Below are positions 24,532 through 29,920 of a DNA stretch of 29,920 nucleotides, piece after piece. The translations under genes were made by a program, and so were the position numbers. The notes below the pieces were generated by a model that was not told the DNA's origin, ran no database searches, and worked only from the letters and a program-made list of their open reading frames with translations. The stretch's first letter is position 1. Every line of letters begins with the position of its first letter. Source of the stretch: Oceanospirillaceae bacterium (GTDB lineage: Bacteria; Pseudomonadota; Gammaproteobacteria; Pseudomonadales; Balneatricaceae); assembly GCA_003521845.1 (NCBI GenBank), contig DPHB01000011.1:1-29920 (forward strand). The letters run 5' to 3'.

Positions 24532-25377
24532 ATGGAACATATTGCCTTCGCTCTGGTGTTGTTGGCGGCGTTGATGCACGCCGGCTGGAACGCTATGGTG
24601 AAGATCAATACTGCCCCACTTATTGCCATCAGCATGATGTTTGGCTTTATCATGCTGGCCGCTATCCTTGCCTTACCCTGGTTGCCTCCGCTGGCTATAA
24701 ACCATTGGCCGTGGCTGGGTTTGAGTTTAGTGGCACATTTGGGTTACAAGATATATTTGTTGCGTGCCTTTCGTCTCGGTGACTTTTCTCAGGCGTACCC
24801 CATTGCTCGAGGTAGCGCCCCAGTTTGGGTGTTGCTGGCAAGTCTCTTGCTGGGCACCGAATCCCTTGTTGCTTTGTCTTTAGCGCAAACTATTGGTGTT
24901 GCTATCGTCCCCGCTGGCATTATTAGCCTTGCGCCTTGGCGGCAGGTTCATCTGCACCGGCCGGTGCTGGTGGCTGCCTTGGCGACAGGCCTGTGGATTG
25001 CGTCCTATACCCTCATTGATGGCTATATGGTAGCTAGTGGCGCTACCTTTGCCGCCTATGTTGGCTGGTTGTTTATTCTCGATGGCTTGGTTATCAATGT
25101 TTATGCTTGGTATAAACACGGGGGCGAACTGGCGTTGGCGTATCGCTTGCATTGGCCTCTAGCGGCATTGGGGGGCGCTTTTTCTGTGGCAGCCTATACC
25201 ATTAGCCTGTGGGCTATGACGGTATTACCTGTTGCCATGGTGGCGGCGTTGCGGGAAACCTCCGTACTTGCCGCCGTACTATTAGCGGTTGTCTGGCTAC
25301 GCGAACCCTTAGGCCTGCGCCAGTACGTTGCCGCCACTGCTATTGGTACTGGGTTATTGCTGCTAAAGCTAGTTTAG
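24532..25377 (+). CDS. DMT-superfamily (EamA-like) transporter linked to pta
   Basis: This 281-residue protein has about ten membrane segments, starting IAFALVLLAALMHAGWNAMVK. The ARGSAPVWVLLASLLLG segment in the first half and LRETSVLAAVLLAVVWLREPLG at the end of the second are typical EamA features. It is co-directional with pta and converges on the MocR-type regulator with a 4-bp overlap of stops. In this context it may move taurine or another sulfonate, or export sulfite or acetate. That is inference, as DMT proteins have varied substrates. No ABC or TRAP taurine importer is visible in the window. Confidence 0.87.
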   Translation: MEHIAFALVLLAALMHAGWNAMVKINTAPLIAISMMFGFIMLAAILALPWLPPLAINHWPWLGLSLVAHLGYKIYLLRAFRLGDFSQAYPIARGSAPVWVLLASLLLGTESLVALSLAQTIGVAIVPAGIISLAPWRQVHLHRPVLVAALATGLWIASYTLIDGYMVASGATFAAYVGWLFILDGLVINVYAWYKHGGELALAYRLHWPLAALGGAFSVAAYTISLWAMTVLPVAMVAALRETSVLAAVLLAVVWLREPLGLRQYVAATAIGTGLLLLKLV

Positions 25378-26849
25378 TCCGTTAAGCTCTTCATTAATGC
25401 CGCAAGTTTCTCAATACCTGGCGCTATGAGATTTGGGGCGATAGACGAGTAGCCTAGGCGGAAGTAATTTAAGGGGGGCTTGTCGCTGAGAAAGTGGATA
25501 TCACCGGCTTCTATGAGAATGCCGTGTTCTTGCGCTAAGGCCTTTAATTCTCGGGCGTCCAAATTTTCAGGCCCTTTGACCCAATAACAAGAACCACCAA
25601 ATGTTGGCTTCTCAAAACCATCTGGCATGCATTTTTGCAAAGCCTCGGCCATAATTTGATGCCGCTCTTTGTAGGCGTTGACCAGGGTGCTAGCCAAGGA
25701 ATCATAGTAGCCACGTGCGACAAATAGGCCAATCGAACGTTGGTTGTTAGCAGGAGGGTGGCGTACCATGAGGCGGCGTAAAGAGCGTGCTTCGGCGATG
25801 AGTTCTTTACTGGCGACCAGGTAACCAAGGCGTAAGCCCGGTGCAAGGGTCTTAGAGAAGCTGCCAATATAGATAACGCGGCCATGCTGATCTAGGCTCT
25901 TTAGCGCTGGCGACGGTGCCTGCTTAAAGTTGGTCTCACATTCATAGTCATCTTCAATAATGACGAAATCATGTTCGTTAGCCATTTCTAGCAACCGACG
26001 GCGACGATCTAGGGGCATGGTCACGGTGGTTGGGTACTGGTGGCTTGGCGTGGTATAGACCGCATCACAATCTTTTATGTCATTGCTAATGATCAAGCCT
26101 TCATCATCAATGGGTAACGGTTTCACTTGTGACGGGTTAAGGCTAGCAATGTTACGTATATCCACAAAGCCTGGGTCTTCAATACCCATGACGCTGTTTT
26201 CATCCAATAGTAATTTGGCCATCATGTATAAGCCATGCTGACAGCCTACAGTAATTAAAATTTCGTCTGGATCTGCCCACACACCACGGCGCGGCAAAAT
26301 GCGCGTGTGTAGCTGCTCGATCAACATCGGGTCATCGGCGACAAAGTGATCGGCGGCCCAGCTGCGAATGGCAGGCACACTGACATTGTCTTTGCAGCAT
26401 TCTCGCCAGTGGTTGGTGGGGAATAAGTTAGGGTCGAACTGGCCGTAAATAAATGGGTAATCGTATTGCTGCCAATCGGCAGGCTTGGCAATATTAGTTT
26501 GCTCAGTAGGGCGCATCTTAAAGCGTTGTTGCCAGTTGGGCTCGCTACCCGCGGTGTGGCGATCAGCTGGAATGTCTTCGATGACGACACTGTTTTCCAA
26601 AATGTCGGGATTAACATAATAGCCGCTACGCTCTTTGGCCACTAGATAGCCATCATCAAGTAGGTGGTCGTAGGCCAGTACTACGGTGTTGCGCGCGATA
26701 TTAAGTTCTTTAGCCAGCTTGCGGCTAGAAGGCAATGGGCTGTCCAGTGGGATGTGCTTGGCCAAGATGGCTTGCGCAATCTGCTGTCGCAGTTGCTGTT
26801 GCAAGCTGGCAGAAAGGCCGGCATCTAAATGGAACAAAGGGTGGCTCAT
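25374..26849 (-). CDS. tauR: MocR-family transcriptional regulator, TauR-like (GntR HTH plus aminotransferase domain)
   Basis: This 491-residue protein has an N-terminal GntR winged HTH (about 10-80, with LPSSRKLAKELNIARNTVVLAYDHL). A long linker leads to a class-I aminotransferase-like domain with the PLP lysine at Lys333 (GSFSKTLAPGLRLG). MocR proteins use PLP, often as an adduct with an amino compound, as effector. Location divergent from taurine:pyruvate aminotransferase matches TauR of Rhodobacter, which activates tpa in response to taurine and binds direct repeats. Other MocR types (GabR, PdxR, EhuR) share this architecture, so the name rests on context. The 208-bp divergent gap contains candidate direct repeats. 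Confidence 0.87.
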   Translation of the reverse strand: MSHPLFHLDAGLSASLQQQLRQQIAQAILAKHIPLDSPLPSSRKLAKELNIARNTVVLAYDHLLDDGYLVAKERSGYYVNPDILENSVVIEDIPADRHTAGSEPNWQQRFKMRPTEQTNIAKPADWQQYDYPFIYGQFDPNLFPTNHWRECCKDNVSVPAIRSWAADHFVADDPMLIEQLHTRILPRRGVWADPDEILITVGCQHGLYMMAKLLLDENSVMGIEDPGFVDIRNIASLNPSQVKPLPIDDEGLIISNDIKDCDAVYTTPSHQYPTTVTMPLDRRRRLLEMANEHDFVIIEDDYECETNFKQAPSPALKSLDQHGRVIYIGSFSKTLAPGLRLGYLVASKELIAEARSLRRLMVRHPPANNQRSIGLFVARGYYDSLASTLVNAYKERHQIMAEALQKCMPDGFEKPTFGGSCYWVKGPENLDARELKALAQEHGILIEAGDIHFLSDKPPLNYFRLGYSSIAPNLIAPGIEKLAALMKSLTD

Positions 26850-26900
26850 AGAATCACTTTAATTATGCTTTGCGAAATCAGACAACAATTGTATTGAGAA

Positions 26901-26961
26901 ATTATGCCTGAATCCAGAAGTATTACGTCTGGCATAATAGGAAAATCCAATCTGGTTCTAA
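26901..26961. promoter_or_regulatory. Candidate TauR operator in the tauR-tpa divergent gap
   Basis: CTGGCATAAT (26929-26938) and CTGGTTCTAA (26952-26961) form a direct repeat 23 bases apart, about two helical turns. An inverted partner (ATTATGCC at 26901-26908 against GGCATAAT at 26931-26938) overlaps it. The halves resemble the CTGG-ACYTAA-type TauR half-site as I remember it. The site lies about 95 bases upstream of the tpa ATG. Confidence 0.5.
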
Positions 26962-27057
26962 GTGAAAGGGTGGTAAGGGGCTAAAGTGGTCGGTATAGCA
27001 GGGCGCCTCCTCAATAATAAAGCGCTCGTTAATTAACCTAGAAATGAGTATCTGACT

Positions 27058-28437
27058 ATGTCCTATGATGTGAACAACTACAGCATGGATCAGGCTTTGG
27101 CCGATGACCGTAACCACGTTTGGCACCATCTTACCCAACATAAGCCATTGGAAGACAATGATCCGTTATTGATCGTTGAAGGTAAGGGTATGCGTGTTTT
27201 GGATGCCAAAGGTAAAGAATACTTGGATGCTGTGTCTGGTGCTGTATGGACGGTAAACGTTGGCTATGGCCGTGAGTCTATTGCCAATGCGGTACGTGAC
27301 CAGCTAGTTAAGATGAACTACTTTGCTAATAGCGCAGGCAGCCTGCCTGGTGCGATGTTTGCCCAACAGTTAATTGACAAGATGCCAGGCATGAGCCGAG
27401 TTTACTACTCCAACTCAGGTTCTGAAGCCAACGAAAAGGCCTACAAAATTGTACGCCAAATCGCCTACAAGAAATTTGGTGGCAAGAAGCATAAAATTCT
27501 GTACCGTGATCGCGATTACCATGGCACCACGATCACCGCATTGAGCTCTACGGGTCAGCTCCAGCGTAAAGACCAATATGGTCCATTTACCCCAGGCTTT
27601 GTAGAGTTTCCACATTGCTCGGCTTACCATTCTCCAAATGGCGCTGACGCTGACTTTGGTATCCAGGCTGCGCGTTTGATGGAAGATGCCATCTTGCGTG
27701 AAGGTGCCGACACGGTAGGCGCCGTAGTGATCGAGCCGATCACTGCTGGTGGTGGCGTGATTGTGCCACCAGCCGGTTATATGAAAGAAGTACGCCGCAT
27801 TTGTGACAAGTACAATGTTTTATTGCACATCGACGAAGTAGTGTGTGGCCTTGGCCGTACCGGTAAGTGGTTTGGTTATCAGCACTTCGATATCGTACCT
27901 GATATCGTTACTATGGCTAAGGGCGTAGCCAGTGGTTATGCGGCTATTTCTTGCACCGTAACCACCGAAGCCGTTTTTGACGCCTTTAAGGACGACCCTT
28001 CCGATACTATGAGTTACTTCCGTGATATCTCTACTTTTGGTGGCTGTACTGCGGGTCCAGCGGCGGCGCTAGAGAACATGCGTATCATCGAAGACGAAAA
28101 CTTGTTAGAAAACGTACAGCAAATGGGTGCTTACCTAAACGAGCGTCTCCATGGCTTGGCTGAAAAGCATGAAATTATCGGTGATATCCGTGGTGCAGGT
28201 TTGTTCCAGGGTATCGAGCTAGTGGTTGATCGTGAAACCCGTGAACCGGTACATGAATCTGTTGTTGCTGGAGTGGCTGCCGACTGTATGGCTAACGGCG
28301 TCATTATTGGTCGTACCAACCGTAGCTTCGAACTACACAATAACACTCTATGCTTAAGTCCTGCACTTATTATAGGCAAGAGTGAAGTTGATGAGATCGT
28401 TGATGCCATTGATAACGCCCTAGGCCGCATTGCCTAA
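27058..28437 (+). CDS. tpa: Taurine:pyruvate aminotransferase
   Basis: This 459-residue class-III PLP aminotransferase transfers the amino group of taurine to pyruvate, giving sulfoacetaldehyde and alanine. The PLP lysine is Lys288 (MAKGVASGYAAISC). The sequence strongly resembles Tpa of Roseobacter-group bacteria and Bilophila along its length, for example DRNHVWHHLTQHKPL near the N-terminus, YFRDISTFGGCTAGPAAALE, and NTLCLSPALIIG near the C-terminus. Hypotaurine:pyruvate aminotransferase is a close relative and possible alternative activity. Divergent from the TauR-like gene and closed by a terminator, it forms its own unit. The sulfoacetaldehyde acetyltransferase gene xsc, often adjacent, is not in the window. 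Confidence 0.9.
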   Translation: MSYDVNNYSMDQALADDRNHVWHHLTQHKPLEDNDPLLIVEGKGMRVLDAKGKEYLDAVSGAVWTVNVGYGRESIANAVRDQLVKMNYFANSAGSLPGAMFAQQLIDKMPGMSRVYYSNSGSEANEKAYKIVRQIAYKKFGGKKHKILYRDRDYHGTTITALSSTGQLQRKDQYGPFTPGFVEFPHCSAYHSPNGADADFGIQAARLMEDAILREGADTVGAVVIEPITAGGGVIVPPAGYMKEVRRICDKYNVLLHIDEVVCGLGRTGKWFGYQHFDIVPDIVTMAKGVASGYAAISCTVTTEAVFDAFKDDPSDTMSYFRDISTFGGCTAGPAAALENMRIIEDENLLENVQQMGAYLNERLHGLAEKHEIIGDIRGAGLFQGIELVVDRETREPVHESVVAGVAADCMANGVIIGRTNRSFELHNNTLCLSPALIIGKSEVDEIVDAIDNALGRIA

Positions 28438-28484
28438 TTTCCCATTGCATTCATAGCAGTACAATAAGTGCTGCTGGTTATTTT

Positions 28485-28511
28485 AAAAGCGCCCTGTTGG
28501 CGCTTTTTTTT
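28485..28511 (+). terminator. Rho-independent terminator after tpa
   Basis: A 9-bp perfect stem (AAAAGCGCC / GGCGCTTTT) with a 5-base loop is followed by a run of T ending at 28511. Confidence 0.92.
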
Positions 28512-28584
28512 CCCCTTGTGTATTGCATTTGGCTAATATAAGATAAGCACTTTCGACAACCACTTTGTTAACTAGGATTTTTGC

Positions 28585-28965
28585 ATGGCTATTACCTCAG
28601 TCACTAACGCCTTTGGCGTTGCCCCACAACTAGACGAAGCCGAAATGGCGCAGGTTAAGGCCCTGGGTTACACCGCGGTTATTAACAACCGTCCCGATGG
28701 TGAGCCAGGCCATCCAACGGATAGCGCAAGCTTGCAAGCCGCTGCAGAAGCACAAGGTTTAGCCTATGTTCATATGCCGGTATTTGGTATGAATTTCCCG
28801 TCCGACACGGTGGCAGAAATGCAATCGGCCCTAGCCGCTCACGCAAAGGTATTGGCGTTTTGCCGTACCGGTAATCGTTCTATAAATACTTGGGCACGTG
28901 CTCAAGCTGATGATGTTGATGTGGCCAGTTTGGTTGCACCTACTGGGTTCACTATCGCCGAGTAA
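28585..28965 (+). CDS. DUF442 / BLH-type phosphatase-like (TIGR01244 sulfurtransferase family) protein
   Basis: This 126-residue cytoplasmic protein matches the DUF442 (beta-lactamase hydrolase-like phosphatase) family, related to dual-specificity phosphatases. Visible features are TAVINNRPDGE (about 30-40), PSDTVAEMQSAL, and the P-loop-like CRTGNRS (93-99) with Cys93 as likely thiolate nucleophile. Family members occur free or fused to persulfide dioxygenases and sulfide:quinone reductases, and have been linked to persulfide or phosphate-ester chemistry. The real substrate is unsettled. It follows tpa across a terminator and precedes a possible sulfite-oxidising enzyme, so a role in sulfur handling is plausible. 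The ATG follows CTAGGATTTTTGC, a moderate ribosome site. Confidence 0.85.
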   Translation: MAITSVTNAFGVAPQLDEAEMAQVKALGYTAVINNRPDGEPGHPTDSASLQAAAEAQGLAYVHMPVFGMNFPSDTVAEMQSALAAHAKVLAFCRTGNRSINTWARAQADDVDVASLVAPTGFTIAE

Positions 28966-29020
28966 GGTTGGCTTTGGATATATATATCTTAATGGAATAA
29001 ATAAATCGATATTAATTCCA

Positions 29021-29048
29021 TTACATTATCAATGGCTGGTGCTATAGT
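29021..29048 (+). promoter_or_regulatory. Possible promoter of the 65-residue protein gene
   Basis: TTACAT and TATAGT are spaced by 16 bases, ending about 65 bases before the ATG. The -10 box lies inside an imperfect palindrome, and an AATGGAAT/ATTCCATT inverted repeat (28991-28998, 29015-29022) lies just upstream. Confidence 0.35.
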
Positions 29049-29090
29049 GGATTCACTATGGTGCCAGTTGTGATTCTCAACTGGTACCAA
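29036..29090. promoter_or_regulatory. Overlapping hairpins/direct repeats before the 65-residue protein gene
   Basis: CTGGTGCTATAGTG (29036-29049) pairs imperfectly (11 of 14) with CACTATGGTGCCAG (29054-29067). The shared part GGTGCCAGTTG (29060-29070) pairs 10 of 11 with CAACTGGTACC (29078-29088). The two stems exclude each other. Read as direct repeats, CTGGTGCTAT, ATGGTGCCAG and CTGGTACCAA start 22 and 23 bases apart, resembling the repeats near pta and tpa. Confidence 0.5.
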
Positions 29091-29113
29091 AACACTTGAT
29101 TTTGGAGACTAGC

Positions 29114-29311
29114 ATGAACGATTCTCAAATTGTTCCATCAAACCAGGTTAAACCTGCATTCGTACCTAACCGCAGCAAGGGCAACTCTTTAAATGGCGTG
29201 GCCCGTCAAGCAAGACGTGGCAAGGGTATTGAGGGGGGCGTTTCTGCCGCCAACGCTAAAGTGCGTAAGCCAACTGAAGTAGCGCCATCTTTCGTGGGTA
29301 TCGCTGGTTAA
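29114..29311 (+). CDS. Small basic protein of unknown function (65 residues)
   Basis: I do not recognise this protein. It is 65 residues, rich in Gly, Asn, Arg and Lys, with no hydrophobic segment, signal peptide or cysteine, and is probably disordered. It has a basic middle (NRSKGNSLNGVARQARRGKG) and a Pro/Val C-terminus ending SFVGIAG. The ATG at 29114 has a good GGAG six bases upstream; an in-frame TTG at 29096 is less likely. Its own structured leader with promoter-like sequences and good ribosome site argue that it is real. It sits between the DUF442 gene and the Mo enzyme gene, so it may be part of the sulfonate module or a nucleic-acid-binding accessory. Confidence 0.7.
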   Translation: MNDSQIVPSNQVKPAFVPNRSKGNSLNGVARQARRGKGIEGGVSAANAKVRKPTEVAPSFVGIAG

Positions 29312-29331
29312 GTAAAGTGGTTTTTTTAAAG

Positions 29332-29364
29332 CTGGCTCTATCGTTGCGAATAGTCTGGCTGTTG
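29332..29364. promoter_or_regulatory. Candidate direct repeat upstream of the molybdoenzyme gene
   Basis: CTGGCTCTAT (29332-29341) and CTGGCTGTTG (29355-29364) begin 23 bases apart, the same spacing as the CTGG repeats upstream of tpa. The halves are degenerate and this could be chance. Confidence 0.35.
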
Positions 29365-29382
29365 GCAGGCTAAGGCTTTTGT

Positions 29383-29417
29383 CTTATTCTTGTTTGCTTT
29401 GATGTAACAAGAATAAG
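29383..29417. promoter_or_regulatory. Perfect 12-bp inverted repeat at the molybdoenzyme start
   Basis: CTTATTCTTGTT and AACAAGAATAAG are perfect inverted copies separated by 11 bases, ending 7 bases before the ATG at 29425. There is no following T-run, so it is not a terminator. It may be an operator, or an RNA hairpin that covers the ribosome-binding region. Confidence 0.65.
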
Positions 29418-29424
29418 AGTAGCT

Positions 29425-29920
29425 ATGCCAAACTCCTCAGCATTACCTCAGTTCGAAGATCACAAGAATCAAGAGCACAAGTATACAACCTGTTACATGT
29501 GCGCCTGCCGTTGCGGTATCAAAGTCACCTTAGAAGATGACAAGATTCGTTTCATCCAAGGTAACCCTAATCACCCAGTCAACAAGGGTGTGTTATGTGC
29601 CAAGGGCAACTCCGGCATCATGAAGCAGCTTTCGCCTGCTAAATTGTCCAAACCTTTATTGCGCAAACCAGGTAGTGAACGTGGTGCAGCTGATTTTGAA
29701 GAAATCAGCTGGGAGCGCGCCTTGGATATGTTAGGTGACCGCCTTGCCAATATCCGTGCTACCGACCCTAAGCGTTTGGCCTATTTTACTGGTCGTGACC
29801 AGATGCAGGCATTAACCGGTCTGTGGGCCACACAGTTTGGTACTTTCAATTGGGCGGCTCACGGCGGTTTTTGTTCCGTTAATATGGCTGCTGCCGGTCT
29901 TTACACTATGGGCCATGCAT
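29425..29920 (+). CDS. Molybdopterin oxidoreductase, SoeA-like catalytic subunit (3' end outside window)
   Basis: The reading frame is open to the window edge, giving 165 residues of a DMSO-reductase-family catalytic subunit that is usually 700-1000 long. The N-terminal 4Fe-4S site is Cys23, Cys26, Cys30 and Cys58 (CYMCACRCG ... GVLCAKG). Further on, LAYFTGRDQMQALTG and AHGGFCSVNMAAAG follow, with Cys150 near the expected Mo-ligand position. There is no twin-arginine signal, so it should be cytoplasmic. These stretches resemble SoeA, the catalytic subunit of the membrane-bound cytoplasmic sulfite dehydrogenase SoeABC. After tpa, this would remove the sulfite released from sulfoacetaldehyde. 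A formate dehydrogenase- or nitrate reductase-like role remains possible until the partner genes are seen. Confidence 0.8.
   Translation, partial: MPNSSALPQFEDHKNQEHKYTTCYMCACRCGIKVTLEDDKIRFIQGNPNHPVNKGVLCAKGNSGIMKQLSPAKLSKPLLRKPGSERGAADFEEISWERALDMLGDRLANIRATDPKRLAYFTGRDQMQALTGLWATQFGTFNWAAHGGFCSVNMAAAGLYTMGHA

Noticed and set aside
29305..29340. Terminator after the 65-residue protein (run of seven T at about 29321-29327)
   Set aside because: No convincing GC-rich stem precedes the T-run.
29425..29920. Selenocysteine formate dehydrogenase as identity of the Mo enzyme
   Set aside because: No in-frame TGA is present, and the position near the expected Mo ligand is Cys150; the conserved FTGRDQ and GGFCSVN stretches fit SoeA-like proteins better.

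Overview
The window is about 30 kb of a free-living, probably marine, gammaproteobacterial chromosome of Pseudomonadales/Oceanospirillales type. The best evidence is the central gene order leuC-leuD-leuB-asd-fimV-truA-trpF-accD-folC-dedD-cvpA-purF-metZ. A LysR-family gene is divergent from leuC, as in Pseudomonas aeruginosa. The methyltransferase gene between leuD and leuB and the second asd-like gene found in P. aeruginosa are absent. Coding density is high and base composition looks even. I see no tRNA, rRNA, phage, insertion sequence or CRISPR array.

Region 1 (1-5144) is the tail of a cobalamin- and folate-dependent one-carbon module. It holds the 3' end of a methylenetetrahydrofolate reductase, a methyltetrahydrofolate:corrinoid methyltransferase, and a RACo-like 2Fe-2S/ASKHA corrinoid-activating protein. 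A small PDZ-like protein and a GlxA-type AraC regulator follow. Together they could move methyl groups from a methylated substrate through a corrinoid protein onto tetrahydrofolate and oxidise them. The substrate-specific methyltransferase and corrinoid protein are not visible and probably lie upstream. The methyltransferase and the activator both end in a poly-arginine tail.

Region 2 (5298-20702) is housekeeping: leucine synthesis, aspartate-semialdehyde dehydrogenase, the polar hub protein FimV, tRNA pseudouridine synthase, tryptophan, fatty-acid, folate and purine genes, and O-succinylhomoserine sulfhydrylase. The 443-bp LysR-leuC gap carries a cluster of CGTCATTGCGAG repeats plus the probable leu operator and promoter.

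Region 3 (20720-23463) holds a response-regulator diguanylate cyclase (minus strand), miaE and a DMT-family transporter.

Region 4 (23577-29920) looks like an organosulfonate module built around taurine: a phosphotransacetylase, a second DMT transporter, a MocR/TauR-type regulator, taurine:pyruvate aminotransferase, a DUF442-type phosphatase/sulfurtransferase-like protein, a 65-residue unknown basic protein, and the first 165 residues of a cytoplasmic molybdopterin oxidoreductase resembling sulfite dehydrogenase SoeA. Taurine would be transaminated to sulfoacetaldehyde. An Xsc enzyme, not present here, would split that to sulfite and acetyl phosphate. Pta and the Mo enzyme would then handle those two products. 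Direct CTGG-type repeats precede several of these genes and may be a shared TauR operator. All functions are read from sequence recognition alone, without database searches.
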